Shown here piece after piece: positions 32,296 through 45,099 of a DNA stretch of 64,000 nucleotides. Positions within the stretch are counted from its first letter, which is position 1. Every line of letters begins with the position of its first letter. The translations under genes and the position numbers were made by a program. Below the pieces are notes generated by a model. That model searched no databases, had not been told where the DNA came from, and worked only from the letters and a program-made list of their open reading frames with translations. This DNA is from Thermothielavioides terrestris NRRL 8126 (lineage: Eukaryota > Ascomycota > Sordariomycetes > Sordariales > Chaetomiaceae): positions 4,002,001-4,066,000 of the forward strand of contig NC_016458.1 of NCBI RefSeq assembly GCF_000226115.1, given 5' to 3'.

Positions 32296-33292
32296 GTGAG
32301 GTGAAGAAGTTTGACGTCGTTCACGCGTTGGATATGAGACTTACGATTTCATGCCATCTCTCAAGATGTCAAGGGCTGTACTGAAGGGTTTCTGTTTTTC
32401 TTTTCTTTTCTTTTCTTTTTCTTTCTGCATATGCATCCGTGGAGTCTTTGGCGTTGACATTTGTCATGGAAAAGATGCTTCGGTCTTGGGAAAGTAAGGG
32501 TAATCATCAAATAATCTGGGGCTACGGTTAGAGAGAAGTAGTATTAAATGGATTTCTCTTTTTCTTGGTCAAAGAAAAAGTAACAGATGATCAAATTTAT
32601 ATTCAGAAGGAAGAAGAGAGAAATAATAGCAGAAACGGAAAGTAACAGGAGGGAATCTGAAGTAAGTGCTTGGATGCTCATGCTTGCTGGCCTGGCGTGA
32701 TAGAACTCCAGGGCATAGGACGTCAAGTTGAGCTGGAGTAGTCACATTAACTCCCACTTCATGAACCCGGACTGGGCGTCACATCCAGCACACCAAGACT
32801 CATACGTCAAGGACTTGCTAATGACTAAAGGTATCATTTCATTCATTCCCTTGGCTAGATAACACTGCAAGCGTCTGCCGACTGTCTTCTGTTTACCTGT
32901 CCCCCCTCAAACACCAAGAGATGAGACAGTCAAGCACCGCACCCACTGCCGCCGTCCCTCAATCCCTCAAGTCACCCCAAGCCACCAACCCCCAACTTCC
33001 GTCAAACATTTTTCAGCCTAGCCATCGCTCATCACACATATCTCATACCCCCTCCCTCCAGTTTCCATCCTGCATTCCCCATCCGTTTTCACCGTTCACC
33101 TCCCCCCAAGGGCTTGCAAAATGAAAACAAGCCCAACAATCCCCTCACAACCACGCTCTTCACTAGTATCTTCCTGAGCGAACAGACACTACGCAAACAA
33201 AGTAAACAAATCCGTCATCAGCGTTCCGTCCATCAGCGCCTCCAAACCACACGCGCGCTTGCGCACACCCACATATTCTCTCTTTCTTTCTG

Positions 33293-33346
<54 letters not shown>

Positions 33347-33528
33347 AAGTGAAGTGACCGCCAGTCAGAGGCGAAAAGAATGAAAAAGAGAAAGAAAAAC
33401 TCATCTAAGCCCGAAGAGAAGAAGCATCGCAACCCCTCTCAACCCCCTACCTCCCTTCTCCTCCTGTCGCATTCCTGCACAAACAAATCCCCACCACGAC
33501 AGGGCGCAGTGCCATGTGCAACTCCACC
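32296..33528. other. Convergent intergenic spacer with simple repeats
   Basis: About 1.2 kb between the MFS and IQGAP stop codons. It contains a TTTTC microsatellite at about 32396-32425, C-rich low-complexity sequence at about 32935-33115, and the 52-nt A tract at 33293-33344. No gene is supported. Confidence 0.6.
33293..33344. repeat. 52-nt homopolymer A tract
   Basis: An uninterrupted run of A on the plus strand, preceded by TTTCTTTCTTTCTG and followed by GGAAGTGAAG. On the IQGAP coding strand it reads as poly-T, about 185 nt beyond that gene's stop. It may be a simple repeat or the poly(A) tail of an old retroposed sequence; no retroposon body is recognisable upstream. Confidence 0.9.
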
Positions 33529-36500
33529 TTACTGCGTCCGATAGAACTTCTTGTACAGCAGATGCAGCAGCAGGTTGACGTTGAGGCGCAGGCAGCCCTC
33601 GAAGAGGGTCATGAACTGGTGGGTCTCGAACTGGGCCTGCAGCAGGTCCTCGATGGGCACGAGCGCGCTGGCGCCGGGCATCTGGATGTGGCCGCGGCTG
33701 CCCTCGATGCTGAAGACGCCGACCTCGTCGCACGAGATGGTCAGGTTGATCTGGCCCCAGTCGCGCTCGGGGATGCCCTGCCACGAGACGACGACGCCCT
33801 TGTCCGACAGCGCGCGCGCGCTGTACTTGTACGACCCGAACTTGGGCACGCGCCCCGAGCGCTCCAGCTCGCGCTGGTGGTTGTACTGCTTCGTGAACGG
33901 GAGGAGGAACCGTTTCTTGCTGTGCCATGGGAACCGATGGTTAGCTGGGAAAAAAACAACCGGCAGATGCGGTCGCTGGAAGAGCTAGCTCACCCTTTCT
34001 TGTTTTGCAGCGTCGCCATCGCCTGCTCAATGTAGTCGTCGTAACTCTTGCGCTGCTGCTCCAGGTACTTAGCCTTTTCGTGCAGGTTGGCTAGCGTCAG
34101 ACGGACGCCCTCGAGCTCCCGCTGCCTCTGCACCCTCCGCCGGCTCTTTGTGCGGATGTCGAGAGCGATCGCATTGAGAATGTCCTGGTAGTGGTTGTGT
34201 CGCGAGATGCGGCCCATCTGCTCCAATTTCAAGACGTTCTCCAGAGCTATCCTCTTCAGATCGTGATAGGACATCCTGGTCACGTCCACCATGTTCGCGT
34301 CCGAGTAGGCGCCGCGGGTGTTCGAGCCGCTGGCGAAGTCCTCCCGTAACAACATGGCCCACTTGTGCTCGTCCTCCGGTGTGATGGGCTTGACAAGAAT
34401 CTCCAAGAGGTTGGCGCCGGTCTGCACGCGAATAATGTACAGAATGCATCGCTTTGTCTCCATGAAGAGCGCCTTGACGTCTGCATCGGGGTCCTCGAGA
34501 TCGTGCAACTTAGGTGTCAGGAACAACTGGATATCCGACGAGCCAGCTGCCGTCATCTCGCTTTCGTTATGTTTTGCACTGCCGAGGTCCTGCATGATCT
34601 CGCGCAACATGTCGTCTCTGCTCAGGCTGAGGTGCGGCAACTCCGAGGCGATGAGGCTGTGGATGGCGAAGATGTCCGTCATTTTGATGTACAAGGTTGG
34701 CTTGTTCTTGGCGTAGAGGTCATTGAACTCGTCAATGTCGAAGGTGCTCTCGGCGTCGGGCACGGCGATGAGGTTCTCCGTGAGCTGCGCCAGGCGCTCA
34801 ATAGACTCCGCGACGAAAGCATTGAGAGGCTGAAGGTAGATGTTGTCTCCGCCGAACTGCCTTCCGGACGCGATCTGGCCGAGGACTTTCGCCACCTCTC
34901 CCAGGTTGCGCTTTTGAAGCGGGCTCAGTTGCTTGTCTATCACGCCAACGTTCTCAGGCTTCGTCACGGCTGGCTGGAGGTAAGACTTCCAGAGCCAGTT
35001 TGCGACTACCTGCAGGAGGCGCTGCCGGGGTTCTCGCTGGAACCGCTGGCAGAGCGCGTCGAAGGTCTGCCGGCACACGAATCGGAGGCCGTAGGGCATG
35101 CGAGGGAGGAGGTCCTCCAGAGCTACCAGGAACTGGTCGCAGATCTCCCGGAGATCACGCAAATGATCAATGAAGACTGCCTTCGTCTCCGGATCTTTGA
35201 TAGCGAGCTCTCGCGGAATGTCCAGCGGGCGGCTGCTTGGGCGGCCTGTCCTTAGCTCCTCGTTGTTGATGGCGGACCGGTAGATCTGCATAGGGTCGCT
35301 CTCCAAATCCAGCTCGTCGTCTTCGATGATGTTGTCCCGGATCAGAGGCCCAAGCAGGTCCCTGAGAAATTTCCTGTCTCGTGGGGATCTGGTGTAGTTG
35401 TGGAGAAGCCTGGTCCAGAAGAAATTGCCGCGAAGGTAGTCCTGGAGGGTGTTGGAAGCGTCCACTTCCTCCCGGATTGACCTCCCAATCAGCTTCAGAA
35501 GATAATATTCTTCTCTGCGCTTTTGCGCGTAGCCAAAGAGACCCATCATGAGGTGCTCAATCCGCTTGCACTCCTTTTCGGCAGTTCCTTGCTCACGCAG
35601 GCGCCTGAAGAGCCTGGCCAAATACTGGGGCTGTGTCTGGAGCGCAAAGAAGAGCTGCTGGTAGGATTCCAGCTTCTTCCTGGAGCCCTTATTCAGGGCC
35701 TTGAGATCGAACTGGTTGACGCTGGCGATGGAGCTGTTGGCGAGAAGGTTGCTGGCATGCCCGCCGAAGTTGTGCTGGTGTTTCACAACCTCGTCGAGAG
35801 TGATCTTGTTCTTGACGAGGAGGGCGATCTTGATGTCCAGCTGGTCAATGTAGAGCTCCAGCATCTCGTTTTGCCGGACCTGCTGAACCACCGTCTTGCG
35901 CAGCCGCTCAAACTCGACCTCTTCGTTGAAGTCGAAGTCGCTGTCGTTCAGCAGATGCACGAAGTTCTTGACAGCATTGACTGGCGGGTTCTTGCCAGAT
36001 GTGAGGCTCTTGTACGCCTGGCCTTGGAGCTTGGCACGGACGAAGCTCTGAATCTTGACCACCTTCTGCATGTTCTCGTTGTAGTGGCGCTTCTTTGCCT
36101 CGAACCTTGCTCGGACAATGAAGGCCTTCGCTGCGGCCTGGATCTCGCCGATGGATTCTTCGTTCTCCTCGAGCTCGTCGAGGACTCTGGCAACACTGTC
36201 GCGAAGAAGCATCGCCCTAGCGAGTGACTGTAACGCAGAAACCTCCTCCGCACCGGTGTGGAGCTCGTTGAGAAAGGCTTGGTGTTGCTGCCGGTAGAGG
36301 AAGCCGCGGATGCGGGATTGCAGTTCGATGATCGAGGCCTCCTGTGCATCGAGCCCATCGAGAAGATTTGACACCCGGTTCCGTTCCAGCATGGCCCTGA
36401 TCGCGGACTGGAGGGCCACGATTTCGTCCTCCGCATGAGCCAGACCCTCGAGCTTTTCTGATATCTCCCTGCGCACGGCGGCTGCCCTGATGTGCGCCTG

Positions 36501-38588
36501 AAGGACACCTAGGCTTGGCGAATGCTGTCCCAGTTCTGCCTTGAGCATGCCGACACTGCCTCTAGCAAGGTTCCCGCGGCAAGCAGCCTGCAGTGACTTC
36601 CACACGGGACCCAGACTCTCGAGTGCTTCCCTCTGCAGTGCGACCTGATTTCGTGTCAGCACGGCCTTGGCTGCGGCCTGCAGGCAAGCGATGATGCTAG
36701 CCTGCGACTCCAGTTCTGCCCGGTCCTCTTCAAGCCGCTTCCTCAGCAGCAACCCGCGAACGGCGGCCTGCAGCCCGGAGACAGGGGCAGCCATGTGCTT
36801 CACTTCCTGCTCCTGAGTAATCATTTTTTTCCGCAACAAAAAGCCGCGGAAGGTAGCTTGGATATCGCGAATGGGACCGGCGACTACCATCAACTGAGAA
36901 CGCTGCTCTCGTACCTCGTTGCGAGCCTTGCGTGCCCGCACAAGACTCTGGAGCTTCAGAATGTCTCCTTCCACACTCTTCCAGACATGCTGGGTCCATG
37001 CCTGCCGACGGCGCACGAGAAAGCCGCGTGCGGCGCTTTGAAGTCGGATGGCGAAGCGTCTCATCTGGAGCCGATAGCCCATGATTTGGCGCGTGAAGTC
37101 ACCCCGGACACGAGCTTGGAGGTCGACCAGCCAATCCTCGGAATCCCAAAGGTGCTGCATAATCTGGCCGAGCTGCATTCGAAGTACGGCGCCACGTATT
37201 TGGGCCTGCAATTCGACCACACCTGCTTCATTCTCGGCAAGCTCCCTGTCGATCCGCTCTTCCTCGGTCTCCTCGGGCTCGGGGGGCTCCTCGACCCCAA
37301 AGTCAGCTCCCATGTTGCCGAAGCTAGGCATGTTCGCGCCGAGCTTATCGAGACCCTTCTGCGTCGCTTCCAGCTCATGGTGCTCAAACTCCAGCTGCCC
37401 AACGAGGTTTCCGATACGAAAGCCCACTATGCCCTTCCGGTAAAGGAGCCAACTCAAGGCGTGGATGCAATGGATGACCTTGGGTATATTCTTCTTCTCG
37501 TATAGGTCGATAAGCTCGAATCGAAACAGGTCCGGGAGTTCAACTTCGTCCAGGTAACGGAAGAAAATGGCGATATTGTCCGAATGCCGATATTGGAGGC
37601 GCGGATGGCGGAAGATTTTGAACCGGCGGTGGGGATTTAAGGCCTCGACCACCTCCGCAAGGGTGACGCCGTCTCGCAAGGTCTCTTCCAGCTCCACAAT
37701 GGGCGGGATCGTGCGCTGGATAACGTCCTCGATCCACTCCTTGGCTTCGCCAATATGGCAAAGGTACTCGTACGCCTGGAGGAACTGGCGCTGCTTATCC
37801 ATCCAGTTCCGACCCTCCCAGCCGTACCCGCCGGTCCGCTGCGCCGGGCGGTTGGCCCCAGCTCCGTCGGTGCGTTGCAGTCTGCGACGGCCTCGAAGAC
37901 CGACGACCTCCTGGGCTGAAGAGGTGATAGAGAATTCCTCGGCAGAGCCCGATTGCGCGAGCTTCGACAAGGTGCGCAGCTGGTTAGTCGAGGAACGGCC
38001 GAGTCTCTCGAGATCGGGCGTGGAGAGAGGAGCAGTGTGTGCGTGGACCAGTGACGGCGGGATGGGGTCGCTGCCGCGACGCACGGAGTCGGAGCGCGTC
38101 AAGACCATCGAGGTTGGACGTGCCGCAGGCGAGTGCCGGGGCGGGGTAGGCGGCGTCGGCGGAGGCGGCGATGTCTGTGCATGGTCGGCAATAGAGAGCT
38201 TCCCGATGTCAACACTGTGGCCGCGGTCATGGCGAGCGGGAACGCGGGGTGGTGTCGTCGGTCGGGGGAGCGGAGGTAGCGGTCGGAGAGACTGCCGAGC
38301 AGCGTGGTAGATGTTCTCGTGTACGGACTTGGAGGGATGGCTTTGCAATGACGAGCTGGGAGGCGGGGTGCGGCGGGGGACTTCACTCAGCCCGCGCTTG
38401 TGGCCATAAGTGGAATAGATGCTGGCGGGCGAGGATGACATGGAACCCCGACTGAACTCGAATGCGCCGGACGACGTGCTAGAATAACCCGAGGATGCCG
38501 ATGAAGATGCATTTGAGGGCTGACGGGAGACGGCGTAGTCGGCAGTTTGCGATTGCCGCAGCGGATGCGGCCGATAGGATGATGACAT
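33529..38588 (-). CDS. iqg1: IQGAP-family cytokinesis scaffold (Rng2/Iqg1-like)
   Basis: Exon 1 is 38588-33994 and exon 2 is 33919-33529, around a 74-nt intron (GTGAGC...CACAG); 1,661 aa from MSSSYRPHPL. An in-frame ATG at 38777 would add 63 residues; I prefer the later one because the extra stretch looks like leader. A Ser/Pro-rich region of about 250 residues precedes a calponin-homology domain (about 271-390, with LRDGVTLAEVVEALNP). About ten IQ-like motifs follow (for example IRGAVLRMQLG, ARGFLVRRRQAW). Then comes a RasGAP-related domain (YLARLFRRLREQG...) and the RasGAP C-terminal domain, which finishes in exon 2 (HLLYKKFY). The protein links actin, calmodulin/myosin light chain and Rho GTPases at the contractile ring and septum. 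The order and length are those of fungal IQGAPs. Confidence 0.95.
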
Positions 38589-40014
38589 CTCAATGTAGGG
38601 TCGAGCGGCTGCACGACGGTCGACAACAACATTAGGTCTCGGGTCGCGCGGTTTTGCGGGTGTTTTCTGGGGCGAACCTGCAGCGCCGTGGTGTCTTGAG
38701 CAACCGTCACGGCAAGGAACGAAGCAGGAATTTTGATCGATCGAGACGTGACCAGGGCCGCCCGGGCAAGTCCGCAAAGCTTGGAGGGGAGGTTGGAATA
38801 GTCGTGAAATAGCAATGCCCCGCGCTTACCGGCTCTCCCCGCACACGCCAGCGCGCAGCGCAAATGAAAGTAAAAGATCACAAAAAGCTGTTGCAGAAAT
38901 GCAAAATGGAAGTCAAAAGTCGGAATGGCAATGCCTTCACTTTGCCCAAGCCATCAGCAGCACATGCATCGCAACAGAGCTGGAGTGACCAGGGTGTGCC
39001 GGCAGTTTACGCAGTGCGGAAGCTACGTAACGTTCAGTGAGTGGTTGGCTTCTCGAGCAGCCCGCTCTGTCTTGTTTACATGCCCAGGCGATTCCCCAGC
39101 AACCGGCTATGCCCCGCAGTCACCTTCCCCCCCGGCCCGGTCTGCGCTGGCCCCACCTACCCGAGTCCGCACGCTCTGGCCCCCAATCCCCCCACCAGGA
39201 TGCTGGACTGCGACCTACCAGGTTTTCGCGACCCCATTAAAAAGACCTCACACTTTCATTAGAAGGACCACACACGTAGTGTAGGTCCGTGCACCCACCA
39301 CCAAAATGGTGCCTCGACCAATCACCAAACGGCCAAGCTGATATAACATAACTAGTCACATGACCTTCAATCGATAAGGAGGTTTTCGGCAATTGGCATA
39401 CACTCCCGCTAGCTAGCACGTGAGAGGCAGCGCACCGCTAACGTTGCGTACCGCCAACGGTACAGCAGTTGGCAGAACCCCCGCTTTAGCGCTCGTGTTT
39501 ACTGTCATCCTATGCTATGGCTAGCGACTTTGGTGAGCCTGTAGGCTTGTATTCGGCTTTGCAAATGCCTTCTCTCTGCAGTTTTTGTCGCGACATGTTA
39601 GCTTGGCGGCGTGGTGGTGGTCGCGGCAAGATTTGGGTGGTGCGCACAGACCACTGCAGGCTGTTTGGTCCTTCTAATGAAAGTGTTGGTCCTTTTAATG
39701 GGGTCGAGGTTTTCGCACACTAACACCGAGGGCAAGCGCCACAGCCCTGTCGACTGACAGACAGTGCGAGCGGGCTGTCAAGAGCCCACCGCCCACTGCT
39801 GCCCCGCAATCGGAACCTGCCTCGTCTGGCATAAAAAAATTTCGAGGCCAACTCCAAAATTCTTCCTTGTCCTTTCTCTTGGGGGGGAACAGTCGGCCGA
39901 TCTAGCCAAAGCACTCTGTCGCTGTCTCCCCCCGCGCCAACACCCGTCTTCCATCTTCTCTGGATCCGCTGGCTCGGTTTAGTTGCATTTGAATCCTTTG
40001 TTGATTGCGCAGAA
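38589..40014. other. Divergent promoter region, IQGAP / IMP dehydrogenase, with a transposon insertion
   Basis: About 1.4 kb. The outer parts (38589-39219 and 39716-40014) look like ordinary promoter and leader DNA; the centre is the inverted-repeat element described separately. A run GGTAC...GTACC-like inversion sits inside the element near 39450. No coding gene is supported. Confidence 0.6.
39229..39706. mobile_element. Nonautonomous DNA transposon (MITE) with ~42-bp TIRs and 9-bp target duplication
   Basis: The left end (39229 on) begins CGACCCCATTAAAA and the right end finishes TTTTAATGGGGTCG at 39706. The outer ~42 bp of each end match the other in inverted orientation with about three differences; weaker similarity reaches about 90 bp inward. 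The element is flanked by identical 9-bp direct repeats AGGTTTTCG (39220-39228 and 39707-39715). It is 478 bp long and has no transposase ORF. Long TIRs plus a 9-bp duplication are the hallmark of Mutator-like (MULE) elements, so I infer a MULE-derived MITE. It lies about 310 bp before the IMP dehydrogenase ATG. Confidence 0.85.
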
Positions 40015-41907
40015 ATGCCGGCGACAAATGGTCTCAACGCCAACGAGGGCATCCTCGACTACCGGAAGGCGGTCGAGGTGCTCTCGGAGTACGAGAGCCG
40101 CGATGGTCTCAGCATCAGCGAGCTCATGGACACCAAGGTCCGTGGCGGCTTAACGTACAATGATTTCTTGCTGCTCCCGGGCTACATCGGCTTCCCCGCC
40201 TCTGCCGTCACCCTTGACTCGCCCATCACCAAGAAGATCACGCTCAAGACGCCCTTCGTGTCTTCGCCCATGGACACCGTCACCGAGCATGAAATGGCGA
40301 TCCACATGGCGCTCCAGGGCGGTCTCGGCGTGATCCACCACAACTGCTCTCCCGACGCCCAGGCCGACATGGTGCGGAAGGTCAAGCGGTACGAAAACGG
40401 CTTCATCTTGGATCCCGTCGTGATCAAGCGGGATACGACCGTTGGCGAGGCCAAGGCTCTGAAGGAGAAGTGGGGTTTTGGTGGTTTCCCCGTGACAGGT
40501 CAGTTGGCTCCCCTTCTCGCCCACTTCGCCTTCCCCTTGGCTGCTATGATTACAACAAACCTATCAATAACTTTCGTTCCACCGTATCGACCTATGTGTC
40601 ATGGGGACTGTATCACTGAAAATTATGATTGCTGCTTCATCACATTTGAAATGTCTCAGTTTGCAGGTCCTTCTGGGGAATGTGCTAACTGATGCCCTGT
40701 AGAGACCGGCAAGCTGGGCTCCAAGCTCCTCGGCATCGTCACGAACCGGGACATCCAGTTTGAGGACGACCTCGATCAGCCCGTGTCCAACGTCATGGTC
40801 ACCGATCTCATCACCGCCCCGGCCGGAGTCACGCTGCTCGAAGCGAACAAGATTCTTGCAAATTCCAAGAAGGGCAAGCTCCCGATCGTTGACCAGGAGG
40901 GAAACCTCGTCTCGATGATCTCGCGTTCCGACTTGACCAAGAATTTGCACTTCCCGCTGGCTTCCAAGGCGCCGGACTCGAAGCAGCTGATATGCGCCGC
41001 CGCCATCGGCACCCGACCCGAGGACAAAGTCCGTCTTGCGAAGCTGGTTGATGCTGGCCTGGACATTGTCGTTCTCGACAGCAGCCAAGGCAACAGCATA
41101 TACCAGATCGAGATGATCAAGTGGATCAAGCAGGAGTACCCCAATCTCGAGGTCATTGGCGGGAACGTCGTGACCAGAGAGCAGGCTGCTGCCCTGATCG
41201 CCGCTGGTGTGGACGGTCTTCGGATTGGCATGGGTAGCGGCAGTGCCTGTATCACCCAGGAGGTCATGGCGGTCGGCCGTCCTCAGGCCACAGCCGTCTA
41301 CAACGTGTGCTCCTTCGCCTCCAAGTTCGGCGTGCCCTGCATCGCCGATGGCGGGATCCAGAACGTTGGCCACATCGTCAAGGGTCTTGCACTGGGCGCG
41401 TCGACCGTCATGATGGGGGGGCTGCTGGCTGGAACTACCGAGTCCCCCGGCACGTCGTTCGTGTCCAGGGAGGGCAAGCTCGTCAAGGCCTACCGTGGCA
41501 TGGGCAGCATCGACGCCATGCAGGACAAGAAGGCTGGCGGTGGCGGCAAGGACAGCCAAAAGAGCAATGCTGGCACTGCTCGCTATTTCTCGGAAGGTGA
41601 CAGCGTCCTGGTTGCCCAGGGCGTCTCTGGCGCGGTGGCCCACAGAGGGTAAGCTTCTACGATTGCATCCTCCACCCCTCAGCAATCATTCTTGGCATGC
41701 TAATTTTTCGCCAGATCTGTCACCAAGTTCGTTCCTTACCTCGTGGCCGGTCTCAAGCACTCGTTGCAGGACTGCGGTATGACCAGCCTGAAGGAGCTTC
41801 ACGAATGTGTGGCGAATGGCACGGTGAGGTTTGAGGTCCGCACCGCCAGCGCCCAGATGGAGGGCAACGTAAACATGGAGTCGTATGAGAAGAAGCTGTA
41901 TGCTTAA
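40015..41907 (+). CDS. IMD2: Inosine-5'-monophosphate dehydrogenase
   Basis: Exons 40015-40498, 40703-41648 and 41715-41907; introns of 204 nt (GTCAGT...TGTAG, branch GCTAAC) and 66 nt (GTAAGC...CCAG). The product is 540 aa. It oxidises IMP to XMP with NAD+, the committed step of guanine nucleotide synthesis, as a cytosolic tetramer. The N-terminal barrel half has [15 protein letters not shown]-domain pair occupies about residues 118-235. The catalytic loop [18 protein letters not shown] carries the nucleophilic Cys. [21 protein letters not shown] binds the phosphate, and the flap TARYFSEGD keeps the Arg-Tyr pair. The first intron is about three times longer than most in the window. Its promoter has a MITE insertion (39229-39706). 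Confidence 0.97.
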
Positions 41908-42283
41908 ATGGCCCGGTGAGGTAGAAGTGACGGAAAAGAGATGGACGCTAAGGCGGCCGAAGAACTCATGGGAATGAATGGGAATGGTTGCTACGGAGTT
42001 TACGGGATTAGGACCGGTGCTGACCATGCTGTTGATGTTCTTGTGGAATGAGTAGGCCACATAACTAAATCCTCACACTCTGTGAGTCAGCATGATTAAG
42101 TGCAACGGTGCCAGGTCATACGAGCAGCGGGCGTCTTCGATTCTATCGTAACTTTTGTCTATCACACACTCAAAGTCGGCAATGCCGTATATAAAAGTAG
42201 TTCATGAACCTCACGCGGCGTGATACGCCTCAGATCACACTCTACATTCCGGCATTTTATTCTTGCAACCCGAACCCGCTGCC
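41908..42283. other. Convergent 3' spacer, IMP dehydrogenase / lys1
   Basis: About 375 bp containing the two 3' UTRs. A short near-palindrome CTCACACTCTGTGAG lies at about 42072-42086. Nothing else is visible. Confidence 0.6.
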
Positions 42284-43862
<1,579 letters not shown>

Positions 43863-45099
43863 TGTGATGCAGTGTTCAGTCAATTGGCCGCCGGTGGTGG
43901 TTTTACGTGGCTCAGGAAGGAAAAAACCGCAAAATTTTGCGGTCTGAAGTCTGGCGAGTGCAAGATGGAGGGTCTTGGAGCGTGGGAAAGGAACCTGTTT
44001 GGGATGGATACCTATTTTCTTGCCATTGCGCCTGCTACAGGTTTGAGTCACCGCCCATCAGATTTCAAACGGGGAGTGCAGCGCCGAGAGCGGCGCGGAC
44101 CCTGCCTGTCCCTTGCATCTGGGGAAGGGGAAAAATTTGGGGCAAAGCCGATGTTGGTTGCAGGTACCTGGACTCATGAGACGACCCAGAGCGGCGGTAC
44201 CTCCACAGGAAACCCAAAGGCGTTGCATTGAATGTTAATCTGACTCGGCTCCTCCATCGATCGGAAAGTCCATGCGCAAGAAGCGGCTGTCATTTGCAAG
44301 ACACATGCGGATAGTTTTGCCCGGTGTCTCAATTTTTGCTGCCGTTCCCGTTCAGGGCCAGTCGTTACGATTATTACTTACACTAGGCACCTTAGCTGTG
44401 CACAGCGTGCAATTACGGATTTTACTCCGCACGCAGTCCAGAGCATGGATGACCGACAGGGGTTGCGATATCTACACTACCTTACTGCACAGGATGTACC
44501 GCTCAGAACCTGACTACACTATTCCGTACACATCGTGGGATTAGCTAACGTTATTTACATGTCTCACCGATGGCTCTGCTACACTAGCCATTCCGGTCTT
44601 GAATGGTTGTGTGAGGTGGTAAAATCCTGAGCTGCCCCGTGCGGGGCAACAGCCACGATGGACGAATGCGAAGCCCGAAATGCACACCGCCCTTCATGTC
44701 CTGGCATGTTCCGGCAGAATCAAGGCCCCACTTTGCGGCAAGGTACCGATGGCCCCCGTCCCTCGGAGAGCAGAGAGACCCACTGTAACGTTCACTTGCA
44801 GTGCATGCGGGACTGCTGCCGGACTGGGGGGACTGGGGCTCGGTTGTTCGGCTGTTCGCGCCACGCAAAAGCGGCGTTGCGAGAGCGAATGGAGAGAGGA
44901 GCGGAGAGAGTTCCGGCGGTGGCTGCGATTTGCTGCGCATGGGAACCTTGAAGGTGCTTAGCGTTGAAGCCAAGGCTCCAGCTTAACGCTTAGCAACACT
45001 AGCACCCCGCCGGCCGCCGGGGGAAGGGGCTTGAAGGGAAGGAAGGAAGGAGCAGCTGCTGGAGCGCTGCTTTTCAACCGGGCACTTTTTCTGTTCCCA
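43863..45099. other. Divergent promoter region, lys1 / Zn2Cys6 factor
   Basis: About 1.2 kb between divergent starts. It holds the TGAGTCA site at 44044-44050 and another copy of ATTCCGTACA at 44521-44530. A GGAAGGAAGGAAGG run lies close to the transcription-factor start (about 45040). No gene is supported. Confidence 0.55.
44044..44050. promoter_or_regulatory. Putative Gcn4/CPC1-type site TGAGTCA upstream of lys1
   Basis: A perfect match to TGA(C/G)TCA, the site of the general amino-acid control bZIP factor (Gcn4 in yeast, CPC-1 in Neurospora), 182 bp upstream of the lys1 ATG. Lysine biosynthesis genes are known targets in these fungi. A 7-bp match can occur by chance, so function is inferred from position. 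Confidence 0.5.

Noticed and set aside
34365..36227. Plus-strand ORFs of 234-296 codons opposite IQGAP
   Set aside because: Antisense shadows of the IQGAP coding frame, with Leu/Val/Glu-rich translations and no domain.
40499..40702. Long first intron of IMP dehydrogenase suspected to hide an extra exon or RNA
   Set aside because: It has ordinary GT-AG ends and a CTAAC branch, stops in all useful frames, and no conserved structure that I could see.
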